From Neopestalotiopsis rosae (Eukaryota > Ascomycota > Sordariomycetes > Amphisphaeriales > Sporocadaceae): a DNA stretch of 64,000 nt. Numbering within the stretch: position 1 is the first letter of the stretch; each line of letters starts with the position of its first letter. The notes under the pieces were generated by a model that saw only the letters and a list, made by a program, of their open reading frames with translations, made no database searches and was not told where the DNA came from. Position numbers and translations under genes: made by a program. Below are positions 11,401 to 22,843 of the stretch, piece after piece. The DNA is taken from positions 4,030,001 to 4,094,000 of the forward strand of contig JALGAS010000004.1 in assembly GCA_023078685.1 (NCBI GenBank). The letters run 5' to 3'.

Positions 11401-12966
11401 ATGTCTGCAGACACTATTCGAATGCTTAATTCAATCCAGCGGGACGATTTCACGAGCGATGCCGATCGATTCGAGGCCAAGGAGGCTGCCCAAGCTCTCC
11501 TTAGCCGACTCGAGACACCGTTCGAACGAGCATGGTCGCTCACAGCCGAGCAGCCAGTGTATGTGTCTGGTCTCCTCCTGCTCAAAGATTTGGGAATCTG
11601 GACCGCGTGGGCCGATTTTGAGAGCAAGAGCGGTCCAGCTGCGTCTATATCGTTGTCCCAGATCTTGGACTTGAGCAATGCCATAGTTGCACCAAATCTT
11701 TTGCGTGAGCTTTTCAATCCCATCAGACTTTTTAGCAGGCTATTACCTGGTTTCTTTTGAAATTTATAGGTGTATGATCTAATCAACAAGATGGGCCGAC
11801 GCAGGACGCGTATTGAGGCACTTGACTATATGCCATACGCTCGAGGAAGTCGGTGTCGATACTTGGAAGCCTACTGCTTTCTCGCTTGGCATGGGTGGCG
11901 AGGTTGGAAAGATGATCCAGATGACGTGAGTATCTGTGTTACTGATCACGCCCAATGTGCTGATACTACTCATAGCATTGATCATTCATGGCCCAGCGCG
12001 CTGCATCTACCCAAGTTCCTTGCTACCATCGGTTATGTGGAACCACTTGACCTCAATCGATTTGACAATTATACCGAGGTTTTCGGGCTTCCATATTGGG
12101 AGCGGTGCGCGAAAGAACCAGACATTGGGGCAAGTTTCGGAGCTCTGAGTGAGTGCTAGCTCCCAATGCTCGTTTACGTAACTTCAAGGATGGACTTTTT
12201 GACTGACATTTTACAGTGGCTGGAGTCACGGCCAACAAGATGAACTGGACAGCAGTCTACGACACGAACCGTCTTGTCAATGGCGCGGATACGACTTCAG
12301 CCCACCCACCCCCGCTGTTTGTAGACGTCGGGGGCCTGCACGGCTTGGACGCTAGCCGCTTCCTCGCTCGTCATCCTTCCCTTCCGTCTGGTATTCTTTT
12401 CGTCCAGGATCTCCCTGGAATCGTAGACGCTCAGAGTGAGTTAGACCAGAAAGCTGCTTCTCGAGGAAGTCCGCGTCTAGACTCGCGTATTGAACGCATG
12501 AAGCATGACTTTTACGACCCACAGCCGTTCGTTGGCGCTCGGACGTATTTTCTACATGCTGTTCTACATGACTGGCCAGATACTGATTGCGTCCGCATAT
12601 GTAAGTAGTATTCGAGATACCGTGCCATCTTATTTGCTCCCGAAACCTCGAGAACTGAAAGACATTGCGTAAATGTTCATCCTAAGGTTAGTTGCTTTGC
12701 TAACCATTATCCTTGTAGTGGAGCGCATCAAAGGGACCATGACGAAGGGATACAGCAAGTTGTTGATTTACGAAGTTGTCTTACCACCCAAAGGAGCAAC
12801 ATCCTTTGCAGGGACCATTGATATGTGTTTGATGACCATGACCTCGGGAAGGGAGAGAACAGAGGCCGACTGGAAACAAATGATTGAAGGTATCGGACTG
12901 AAGATGGTCCGGGTCGATAGACATGCTAGGGCGGTGGAGAGTGTGATTGAGGTCGAGCTGTCTTGA
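11401..12966 (+). CDS. SAM-dependent O-methyltransferase (fungal secondary-metabolism type)
   Basis: Five exons: 11401-11704, 11805-11925, 11976-12148, 12217-12600, 12719-12966; 409 aa. The first intron must use the CAG at 11802-11804, since the earlier TAG at 11767-11769 would bring in a stop; with CAG the protein reads LLRRVLRHLT, as the family requires. The N-terminal dimerisation/winged-helix part spans about residues 1-160 (PFERAWSLTAEQPVYVSGLL). SAM motif I reads VDVGGLHG around residue 237, where GGGxG is usual. The catalytic-His region LHAVLHDWPD is near residue 314. It methylates a hydroxyl on an aromatic or polyketide-like substrate; identity unknown. Neighbours are an MFS carrier and an SDR on the same strand. 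Confidence 0.88.
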
Positions 12967-13432
12967 GATAGCCCAGAATTGCCATTCGCATATTACTGTA
13001 GATACGTCAATATGGCCCACGGCCGGCATCTGCGGATTTCCATCCAAGCTCATCAGAAGATTGTGTCATCCTACAGACTGCCTCGAGGCAACAACGGTAT
13101 CATAAAGACCGAAATGACCGCTGTCAATCTTTTGGGAGTATCGGGTCAACCTTTGCTTACCTGAGTGCTTGTAAGATCGACCCGTAGAGGAATGCTGACT
13201 TGTCTGCGGATTTCGGTATTTGCCGAAACTTCCGTTACGGCTCTGTCTTCATTCTGTCAGCCCTTTCCATGAGTATAATAAGATTAACCAAGGTTGGAAA
13301 TAGTAATCGCTGGCAATGACTTAACTACTATCAGAACTTCGGTCACTAAGCACAACGAGTCAATCGTCGAAACTTCATGATATGATTAGCCAAAGCCTTT
13401 GTAGGCACAGATTATAAATAGTACCAATCATT
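12967..13432 (+). other. Intergenic upstream of the SDR
   Basis: A TATAAATA-like run at 13413-13420 lies only about 13 nt before the SDR start codon, too close for a standard TATA box serving that ATG. Otherwise nothing seen. Confidence 0.5.
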
Positions 13433-14413
13433 ATGAACTTCCTACGCAGTCAGATTGTCGAGACACGAAAACTACCATACCCGGAGTGCTCATATGCTGG
13501 CCAGACTATTGTCATTACCGGTAGCAATACGGGTCTAGGTAAGGAGGCAGCACGCCACTATGCACGTCTAGGCGCCAAGAAACTCATCCTCGCGGTTCGC
13601 AACCATGACAAAGGGATGATTGCAAGGAAGGACATCGAGGCCGCGGCGGCCCCAAATGTAGACATTGACGTCTGGGAGCTCGAATTGTCCAGCTACGACA
13701 GCATACGGGCTTTCGTCCATCGCCTGGAAGCAGAGCTGGACCGCGTCGACATCTTCCACGCAAACGCCGGCCTGGTGTCGGCAAAGTACTCGCAGGTCAA
13801 CGGCATCGAGACCAACATTTCCATCAACGTCGTATCAACATTCCTTCTCATTGCGTCCATCATGCCCAAGCTCAAGGCCTCGGCGGCGGCGGAATTCGGC
13901 ATTCGCCCGACCCTCGTCATTACGAGCTCCGGCGCTCACAGACATACCGCGTTCCCGCAAAAGTCGGAGCCCGATATTTTTGCCGCGCTCAACGATGGAA
14001 ACTATGCCGGCGGCGCCCACTGGTCGGAGCAGTACCCCATTTCCAAACTCGTGGGCATTTTTATCGTCCGCGCCATCGCCGAACAATGCCCCGCGCCCGC
14101 CTACCCAGTCACGATCAACCTCGTCAGTCCGGGCCTTTGTCAAACCGATCTGTCACGGGAGGCCGAGGGCATTCGGAAGATTGCGTTCACCGTCTTCAAG
14201 ACTGCTCTTGCCAGGTCTGCCGAGCAGGGCAGTAGAACCTTGGTTCATGGAGGTACTCGGGGTCCCGAGTTTCACGGAAGGTATCTAGAGGATTGCCAGA
14301 TCACTGACCCGTCTTTGGTGGTAATGGAAAACAAGGACGTGCAAGACCGTTTGTGGCGGGAACTGAGAACTATACTGGAGGAAATTGAGCCGGGCGTGAC
14401 GAGAAACTTTTGA
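13433..14413 (+). CDS. Short-chain dehydrogenase/reductase, 326 aa
   Basis: Single exon. The N-terminus QTIVITGSNTGLGKEAARHYA has the TGxxxGxG cofactor motif at about residues 28-35. HANAG follows near residue 119, the active-site Ser is in ITSSGAH around residue 164, and Tyr-x-x-x-Lys (YPISK) at about 201-205. All catalytic residues of classical SDRs are there. The C-terminus is longer than in classical members and resembles the retinol dehydrogenase/WW-domain oxidoreductase-like fungal group. The start fits because family members begin the same way with a QxxxTxxxPYP-like lead. Substrate unknown; position after the O-methyltransferase suggests a tailoring step. Confidence 0.88.
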   Translation: MNFLRSQIVETRKLPYPECSYAGQTIVITGSNTGLGKEAARHYARLGAKKLILAVRNHDKGMIARKDIEAAAAPNVDIDVWELELSSYDSIRAFVHRLEAELDRVDIFHANAGLVSAKYSQVNGIETNISINVVSTFLLIASIMPKLKASAAAEFGIRPTLVITSSGAHRHTAFPQKSEPDIFAALNDGNYAGGAHWSEQYPISKLVGIFIVRAIAEQCPAPAYPVTINLVSPGLCQTDLSREAEGIRKIAFTVFKTALARSAEQGSRTLVHGGTRGPEFHGRYLEDCQITDPSLVVMENKDVQDRLWRELRTILEEIEPGVTRNF

Positions 14414-17400
14414 TTCCCGCGTGGTCCACGCATGGTGTAGAAATGATAGGCTTCAATAGTGGACGATGCTTACAACACCATAGGATTTTTCAAATCTATA
14501 ATGCCCGAAATGCCACTCAGTACCGTGACATAGTGTCTCTGGAATTCAAGGCGGCGCCAGAAATAGATACAATCCTTTTGAAATGATACCCGGAAGCAGA
14601 GATGGGTCCGTAGTTCCTAGACTTCACTGAAGGCGCCTTGTCTTGTACAGAATCGAGGCGAAAACATTGTCAGGTTGTACAGTATTCCAAATTTATTACC
14701 CAAGCAGGAAAGTGGGGCGCGACACGAGGGAAGAGTGACCATATTTCGTGTCCGTGTTGATGAATACCCAAGCCATGCATCTGGCGGGAATCACCTTGTT
14801 TCAATATCGGGACCCTGTAGGGATATGCAATTGCCCTTACTGACCGAACAGGCGGTATAGACTCCAAGGTCGCATCATGTGGAAAAAGAAAACCCGTCTT
14901 GAGCAAGAGAAAAGCTTTGCTGAGACAACAGTAGCGAAAGACCTATCTACTTTTGCGTGCTCGGATTTCCATGTGAATTATAATGCGGGTCACCAGCATG
15001 AATGTCGACAGCTTTACGTTGCATCAATGACGGGAAACATGGCCCAAGTGCCATGTCCCCATTCGTTTCAGAATAGAAATGGCTGTGCTGTCGTTTACGG
15101 AATATTGGCTTGCCATTGAATCCTCAACAAGTATCCGCTAGGTCAGTGAATAGATGAGAAAGCGACATTGATTACGAATGACGACATCAGCTGTACGAAC
15201 CGCGGCTGCATTGATCCTTTGCAAAGCCCAGACGAGATACAAGAACTTGCCAAATCAAATGGCTACCAGTCAGTTGCATTTATATTACAGTGGATTATGT
15301 CGCACGGGCGCAGTTCCCTCAAAGGTAGACAGACACATTTATGAATCTACAGAGTAGTTGATATGGACGATATGAGCGCAGCCCGGCCAAGCACAAAACG
15401 CACAAGCGGCGATTCAGCGGACTGGAGTGGCAGCACTGGATTTCCTACATGGCAAATGGCCAGCCACTCGGCTGCAAAGACATTGGACTTTGGGAGGATA
15501 AGAAGTACGGGAATTATGGAGACAAATGTCAACCTTGAGAGTCTTTCTCAGAGCCGTCAAGGGCTGCAAGGCGATTTGTACGGGGGTTTAAATCTCCAGC
15601 CATTCTTCCGCCATCTTTTTTTTTTCTCCTCATAAAAAGGGTTCTTTGACACATAAGTATATGGCGCAGGAGCAACAGCAACAGGGTCAATTAATGAGTC
15701 CGGTAGGCTAGTGGTACTATTGTTTGCTTTGGAGGGGCAGAGGAAGTCTATTTTATGCCTAAAATCTATGCTCAAGATGGGATATGTACCCCGAGTAGAT
15801 CCCAAGCAGATGGGAAATATCGAGCAGCGCCGGTGTCATCGGCGCGAGATCGAACCGGAGGCACTAATGACGAGTGGCAGGTCAAGTCACACAAGTGCGA
15901 ACCTAGAGCGGGTGGGAATAGTGTAGTGTAGTGTGCTTATTAGTAGCCCACTGTTCTTATTAGAAAGAGACCATATTCACCACCAACAAACAAGGCTCGA
16001 TCAATAAGTCAATCACGCAGCCCAGCCCTATCCTTCCATACAGTTACTTTTTGCGCGATATCACTGCGCGCCGATCGTGTCCTGGTTGATCAGTTGATTG
16101 AAATTGTTGGGTTCAAGGCTGCCTTGAACATACTGTATAGGCTTCGGCAGGGTATGCGTATCTAGCTACGGAATACTACATTATGCACCATTATCTGTTC
16201 GCTACCACGTGAACACGCAGTATACTCACTCACTCTCTGCACATCAGACGAATTCCACACCGGAAACGCGACTGGTCTTGGAATCTTGTCCGTCTGCAAC
16301 CCCGCATGAATGTTTGCCCTTGAGCCAAAGACGACACCGGCGCAGATGGGGTCCGATCCTGGGATTGCATGTATTCTGCAGCACTCGGCAGACCGTTTTG
16401 ACCGTGTGTATGCACGGAAGACTCGCGCAGAATTGTCTCGGTCAAATCGTTGTTCTTTGGAATGCCGCTGGCAATTACTGTGCCATTGTATTTAGCAAGT
16501 GTCCCTCGGATGTTCAGACGGGCCACGGGAAAATCTGACATTTATCTGCAAGATTTCCAATTCAGCAACATTGTGCTCAGTGAAGTGATGCCGGAATGCA
16601 TAAATGCATCGACATGTTCTGAAACCGAGGTGCCGAGCCATTACCATGGATCGATGGGCACTCGAAGCGAAAGCACGGTTATGATTTTTTTTGTTGCCAC
16701 ACTAGTAGACTAATTAATCCCATGCTTACCTGAGCACTGTAGAGATTATCACGTCAGAAGAAGCCCAATTGAGACCGAATGGGTTGTTCGTTGCGAGGTT
16801 CATAATACGCACACGGTCCCCAGGTAATAAATATAAGATGTGACCGCCCCACCACGAGAAGGAGCACTGGCGCGGCGGACGCTCTGCCTCTCGATCTCCA
16901 TCTTGCTGCTGCATGCGTTCCAGGTTCGTGGTATAATATGTAAAGTACAATCAATCACTGATCTACAGACGAACCTTTGTCGCTCGCGTGGGCATATCCT
17001 TGGTCGTGGGTCATCCTGAGAAACCTGAGGAACATGAGAGGCCATCCTGAGGCGCGGGCGAACCTGTGTACTATGATCTCTCTCACTCACTTTTGCAGCC
17101 CTCTGATTTTCAAGATCTCTTCGGAGTGGCTTTGAGTGGGAGGGTACAGGCCACCAGCAGGCTCTGGGCACGAGCCAGGAGCCCATAAAAAACCTCGTGG
17201 CAGATGGATGCAGAGAATTGGAGATTGGTGAGATGCTGGCGCACTGGCGCACGCTGGGTTGGCAGAAGAGGGCAAAGGGCCTCCCAAACGCCCCTGCATC
17301 TCCAGACTGGGGCCATCCGACGGCTTCCCATTGGGCCCAAGCCCGCTATCCTAGGTACACGAGGTCGGGCAACGTATCACCGACCTTATTAGTGTGCTAG

Positions 17401-19213
17401 GGCACCTAGTGTGCATTTTGTGCTGGCAAAACTGGAGCCGCCAACTCTGGCTTGGAAATCATGCCGAGGGTTCTTCCCTGTGTCGACAGGGGCAATTCAG
17501 GGCACCCGAACAGCCAGAACAGTCGGTGATCAGTGCGCTCAAGCACTAAAAGGTAAACCCATCTCCCATCTTGTGCCATCAGCCATCCAAAATCCCAAGC
17601 ACCAGCAGTTGGCGTTGCTATCGGCGGCCACCAACAAGGTTCGCGACAATGATTCTAGGCTCAATCCAGCGTACGAAGGACAGTGAACAAGTAACTGGGA
17701 GAGGCGGGCACGACGGCGCGCTCAGACAGCACATCCTTATCCTTGTCCCAGTCCACAAGACCAGCGCCCGCAACCACTTGAGCCACTGGCAACCTATCGC
17801 GTGCTGAGCCGTCTCATTGCTAAATCCGCCCGTTGAATTGGGGTTCATCTCGATGGCCTGTCTTTGCCTGTCTTCTACCTGTTGCCAATGTTTAGCTGGA
17901 TCCGTCGGTCCCATTGATATGCGACGGGCGAGCTTTTTCTGCGATGATTTTCTGGCGCCACTTTGCCCGCTGGCCCAGCTCCAGCCAGCAGCTCCATAAC
18001 CACTTCTAGCTCCAGGTCTAGTGCCAGTGTAGCTCCAATTCCTTCGTCTGCTGCTCATCTTTTCGACTCAGCTGTATTGGCTGCTGGGCTGCTGGGCTGC
18101 TGGTCGGTTGAATGGCAGGTAGGTACGGATTGGCAGATCCTTGGTTGCATTGTAGTGGTAGGTCACAAAAGGTCCAGACGATCAAAAACGGTAGAGAGCA
18201 TGCAGAGAAGCATGCCGATTCATGCAATGTCACCATAGTGCAGTGTCTGGCCCCTACCCCTTTTTTATTTTTCCCTCACCAGACACTCAAGTGCTCTTTC
18301 CACCGTCACTGTTGAATGGCAGGCCAAGCAAGCAAGTACAAACTGCCCCGCCGCCAACTAAGTTGACTGTCATAACCTCCCCAGTTAGTCAGTCAGTCCC
18401 TTGCCCTTCCAAGCCTCTCTCGCCTTCCCACCCCTCCCGTTTGTTGGCAGAGATTCTGGAACCTTTTCCTAACGCGGGTCATGTCCCTGTGCCCTCCCCT
18501 GCCACTTCTCAAGATTCCCGCTATCAAGAGGAGAAAGACGAGAGAGATATCCGACGGGTCCCAGGTCGACCAACGTGCGCCCAGCCGATGATAGACAGGT
18601 ACATTCACTCATTCAGTTAAGCCTCTCTCAATTATTCCCTGGGAGATAGCCCACACCTTTTTTTTTTCTCTTCCTGCTCATATCCCTCCCCATGACCTGC
18701 TCTCTCTTTTCCTTCCTGCCCCCCAACCTTTTTTTCTATATTGCTTCCACGCCCCCGTCCAACATTGACCGAGGCGAGCTGCTGCTGCGGGTATATGTGC
18801 AGTATATCTCTCCAAGACATCACAACGACTTTGTCCCATACGCTCATTTCCCTCCGGACATCTGTCGCTGGTTATTCCACCTCCAGGGTTTGAAACAATA
18901 ACTCTAGGTTAGAGAGCTGCAGGACGTTGCCAGAAAAGCAAATTATTACTCTCTGGCTATAATACAAGAGGGCGGCATTGATCAACGCTAAAGCGAAACA
19001 TCCGAGACAATACAACCATACATCAGACGAAAGAAGCCTCGAGATACATATATACATATATAGCCACCGTTTTCCGCAGTACCGGCTCGTGGCATCCCTC
19101 GCAATTTCTCGGTTCACCGTAGCAGCTCCTTGTATATCACGTCTGTGACGACTCGCAAGAATACAGCAAAAGAACAAAAGTTTAGGAATTAAAGAAACAA
19201 CCACAAGAACAAC
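14414..19213. other. 4.8-kb stretch without a convincing gene
   Basis: Many short open frames occur on both strands (for example 16230-16541 and 17618-18058 on the minus strand, 15363-15635 on plus), none with a recognisable domain or a consistent exon chain. Around 18078-18105 there is a short CTGCTGGG tandem repeat. From about 18240 to 18750 the + strand is markedly pyrimidine-rich (CT tracts), typical of fungal promoters and long leaders, and probably belongs to the gene starting at 19214. Confidence 0.5.
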
Positions 19214-19645
19214 ATGGGTTTCTTTGACAAGATTCAGGCCAAGCTCGAGCTCTACCGGCTCGAGCAGCGATACACTCGCAACCGAAACCGACGCACGACC
19301 TTCATTAGCAATGCAGTTTATGTGGATGGCGAGTACGTCTTCAACAGCCCCAACACAACCGGATCGTCTTCTCGCAGTGCTGCATCGTCGTCGTCGCCAA
19401 GTTCCCCGTCTGCAGAATACGACGTGGAGGAGCGCCAACAACAACGACGTGAGAAGAAATCCCGCCGCCGCAACAGCATTGAGGAGGCTTCATCACCTGC
19501 GTTCGACGTTGAGCCTCCAACGCTTGCACAAAAGAAGAAGCTCAACCGATTTTCATCCATGCCCGGCTTTGGTAGTGTGACCAAGACGAGCGGCGCTGTT
19601 GACGGCTGGAGGATGAACACCGTCGACGTCCGCGAAGTACGGTAA
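19214..19645 (+). CDS. Conserved-looking small basic protein, 143 aa
   Basis: ATG at 19214 follows an A/C-rich leader; stop at 19643-19645. The N-terminal 40 residues are ordered-looking (MGFFDKIQAKLELYRLEQ, then RYTRNRNRRTTF and a VYVDGEYVF block). The middle is Ser-rich (about residues 50-66), then Arg/Lys/Gln-rich (EERQQQRREKKSRRRNS), and the end is again more complex (LNRFSSMPGFGSVTK). No signal peptide or membrane segment. I know no function; the structured N-terminus plus long CT-rich promoter argue that it is a real expressed gene. Phosphorylation-rich regulatory protein is one guess. Confidence 0.7.
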   Translation: MGFFDKIQAKLELYRLEQRYTRNRNRRTTFISNAVYVDGEYVFNSPNTTGSSSRSAASSSSPSSPSAEYDVEERQQQRREKKSRRRNSIEEASSPAFDVEPPTLAQKKKLNRFSSMPGFGSVTKTSGAVDGWRMNTVDVREVR

Positions 19646-20887
19646 AGCACACGAGCCAAAGGAAAAGAAAATACCAAAACCCAAGCGAACAAGAAACGAG
19701 CGGGACGAAACTTCTCCCTGCATACATTGTCCAAGACGACAACTTTGTCACGATTACGACACATTACAACTTTCCAAAAAGGGCGGCTTTTGTTGGATAA
19801 ATTATACCATTTTCATTTTATTCTTTTACCCCATCATCTGGGTGGCATCGTTACAGGGATGGCCATCCTGAACGCATTAGAAGGTGCTCACGCAGATTCC
19901 TCCCTGCATATCTCCCGTCCGACGACTGGGGGAAAAAGGAGCGATCGACGCCGCCACGGAGCATATTATATTGCGGCGCAGTTTTGCCCGCTGCCAGAAC
20001 AGCGCTCAATCTGCCTGCGAAACGTCGTACCATTTACCAACTACGATCTACTAAATACCACATGAACCCTTGTTCTATTCTCTTCGTTTCCACACCAAAA
20101 GTATGCCTGGTTGAACGCATACAGGAAGCATGGGCGGCAGCATTGGTCGGGCGATGATATCATGTCGGATACTCATGAAGAGATGGAAGATTTTGGTTTT
20201 CACTTCCTCTCCCGTTCTCATCATGTACATAACAGTATCCTTTTATTCACGACTGAATATGAACCACCTGAACCTACCACAGCGTGTCGATGCAAGCAAA
20301 CATGTTCTGTGAGCTATGAAAGATTGTGCACGTCCTATTAGGCGATCTAGGACGTGCCATCATTATGAGTATGGTGTGCAAATCAGGACTGTATTCGTGA
20401 GTATCATTACTTGAAGACTACTGCTGCATCATTAGGGAAGGCAAATCGCCGAAACACCATCGCAAAGAGGCAAACAGGCTTTGGATCGGATTACGAAGAA
20501 CGAAATCAATCAGCAGGACTACCTCCAATTTGTGCATGGGCGTACCAAACACGCGTCGTGTCGTTGCCAAACCATTGAAATGCATAACCCAGACCAAACC
20601 TCAAGAAACATGAAAATTGCAAATGAACCATAACTCCTCCGCCTTTTTCCCATTCAAAGTTCGAATCTTTTCTGACCATGGATGACAGGTACCGAGGCCT
20701 GATTACTTTTTCTTTTTTGTTCTCCCAAACATGCTCATTTTCCCAATCCTTGATCAATATCCAGATACCTACCAGGCATGCAAAATAGAACAAAAGAAAA
20801 ATCGGACATGGGAGACGCAAAAGAAAGAAGAAGGAAAGGAAAAAAAGAAAGGGAAAAAAGACAGTTGCGAATGAATTGAAGGGGGCT
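19646..20887. other. Tail-to-tail intergenic stretch
   Basis: 3' flanks of two convergent genes; includes a purine-rich (A/G) run at about 20815-20870. No gene seen. Confidence 0.55.
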
Positions 20888-21910
20888 TCATTGCTTGTCA
20901 TCGTCAAGACGCAGACGAATCGACAAGACGTCATTGTCGTTGAGCTGGACACCACGGCGCGAGGAGGAAGAAGAAGAAGAAGAAGAAGATGGAGAGGCAT
21001 CATTGCCATCATCGGCGCCGTATTTTTCGGACCGAGTAGGATCGGGCTCCGAGTACCATCCGTCGTCGGCGGCCGAGTAAGTGGGCCAGCCGGCAAAGGA
21101 GCTGCCGCCAGACGCGGGAGGGAGTCCTGCCGTGGTGGGCTGAGAGGAGTCTTGCTCCGGGTGGTGGTCCTGTGCGTTGGCGGGCACCACGTCCTCTTTG
21201 CCGGATGCAGCAGCACTGGGCGGCAGCCAGACAATGCGGCGGCGGCGGGCCGGGATTTGGGCAGCCGTGTCGTTCGTCTCCTTCATGGCCCTCGGCTCGA
21301 GCTTCTTCTTCATGTTGGAGTCCATTGATTGCGAGGCCGAACGAGGAGTGGTAACATGGCCATTCACAACAGCCTTGATGCTCTGTTGAGGCGAGGGCTT
21401 GTGATGGAGGCTGGTTTCTCTCGGCTCTGCCTCGGGATACAGTTTGGTCAGGCTGGGGAATTCTGCGTGCTCAATATGCCAGCTCCGCGGCACGTCGTCG
21501 CGCTCTCGGATCAAGGAGCGAGGAAGAGGCGTCGAAGACGACGACGACTGGGCTGCGGGCTTTCCGTTGTAGAGTTTATAATCGTTATACTCGAACGATG
21601 CCGGGGCAAAGCCGGGTCGGTCTTGGGTAGTAGTGGTGGCCACCCCCTGGGCCTGCGTCTCCAGTGACGACGACACGTCTTGTTGTTGCAGTTCGCAGTG
21701 CTGGCAGTCGGCGCCGCAGTCGGCCACGTCTGATGAGCAGTCGGCGGACACATCGCTCACGGACGATGAAAAAGTCCTTGGATTCTTTGTTGTACCAAGA
21801 AATGCTTCTGCCAGACTCATTGGACGTTCATTCCATCTCGACATATCCTGAAACGGAGCATTCATGTCGTGGGGTGAGCGAAGAAGGAGCTCATCTTTGT
21901 GAGACGACAT
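20888..21910 (-). CDS. Low-complexity Ser-rich hypothetical protein, 340 aa
   Basis: The open frame extends to 22090, but the first plausible start with good context is the ATG at 21908-21910 (MSSHKDELLLRSP). The product is disordered, with an acidic-Cys patch (VADCGADCQHCELQ, about residue 70), basic PARRRRIVWLPPS near residue 240 and a run of about ten Ser close to the C-terminus (codons at about 20963-20995). The polar ends DMSRWNERPMSLAEAFLG and YKLYNGKPA may be short linear motifs. No domain recognised and no function proposed. Length polymorphism at the Ser run is likely. Confidence 0.6.
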   Translation of the reverse strand: MSSHKDELLLRSPHDMNAPFQDMSRWNERPMSLAEAFLGTTKNPRTFSSSVSDVSADCSSDVADCGADCQHCELQQQDVSSSLETQAQGVATTTTQDRPGFAPASFEYNDYKLYNGKPAAQSSSSSTPLPRSLIRERDDVPRSWHIEHAEFPSLTKLYPEAEPRETSLHHKPSPQQSIKAVVNGHVTTPRSASQSMDSNMKKKLEPRAMKETNDTAAQIPARRRRIVWLPPSAAASGKEDVVPANAQDHHPEQDSSQPTTAGLPPASGGSSFAGWPTYSAADDGWYSEPDPTRSEKYGADDGNDASPSSSSSSSSSSRRGVQLNDNDVLSIRLRLDDDKQ

Positions 21911-22843
21911 GATGACAAGAGGGTAGGACGCAAAGAACGAGGTTACTTTTTTCCTGTGCAAGAGATAGAGTCTCTCTGGGTACCCTAAGAAAATAAAGAG
22001 GAACAGGAAAGCTTGGCCACGGAAGGGGAAACGCCTTTGACCACGAGAACTTAAATAACCGTGAGCCGAAATGGGGGGAGAAAAGCACAAAACTTGGCTA
22101 GGAGCGGGGGTGAAGCTGTTTATTAGGTATGTATATAAGTAGCACGTAGCTGCAGGTACACTGCAACAGGGCGGTGGTCAATTGACATGTCAATTGGATG
22201 CCCCCAAATTTTGAGTTCACCGAGGGCTGTCATGGCGCCGATTGCTTCCGCCGCTGCGGTGCCGCGAAAACACTAGGTAGACGAGTAATAAGTAGAACTT
22301 GTTTGTCTCAATTCGCCGTGGATCAATTCTGTACCACTGTTTCCAGCAAGCTAGGTCCCTCATTAAGTGTAACCATCTCTCGTTGTACGCTATGTTGAAA
22401 GGGAATACCTATGTAGTCGTTAAAAGGAAGTTTTTAACTCTTTGAATCTAGGTACGGCCTCGGTCGTATTATCCGGTGCCGAATCAAAATAGACTCCGTC
22501 CGGAGTTTAAGATCTAAGAACCTTCATAGACTTGGGTGCCTGAAGTAATTGGGTATGCACGTATGTTCGGGAAGACTGCTTGCAAGTAAAAAGCGGCCCT
22601 TTCTTCGATTCACACATTTATTGAAGCAAGAGAACTGTATAACAGGGGAAAGAAATCCATGAAAGTCATAATTATCATAACTTGCTGTTACCTGGTTGTC
22701 AAATGTCACTGTTTGGACAGACATCGATCACGTTTGTTGCGGAGATATAGTCTTTCGGTAGCACAATTGTTGGTCAATGTGATGTACATTTATCGTCTAT
22801 CCATGATAACATCAAGGCTATCCTCCAAGTCCAACATTGGAGC
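21911..22843. other. Intergenic, promoter of the Ser-rich gene and 3' flank of GH28
   Basis: Nothing beyond promoter-like sequence is recognised. Confidence 0.55.

Noticed and set aside
13413..13420. TATAAATA taken as the SDR promoter
   Set aside because: Only about 13 nt before the start codon, too close for a standard TATA box; the ATG itself is supported by the family N-terminus.
15363..15635. 90-aa plus-strand frame
   Set aside because: Ends in a Phe run from a poly-T tract; no splice or promoter support.
16230..16541. 103-aa minus-strand frame (MSDFPVARLNIRG...)
   Set aside because: First half looks somewhat protein-like but no family comes to mind and there is no exon chain around it.
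17618..18058. 147-codon minus-strand ATG frame
   Set aside because: Trp/Arg/Cys-rich, no domain-like order, overlaps promoter-like sequence; probably chance in GC-richer DNA.
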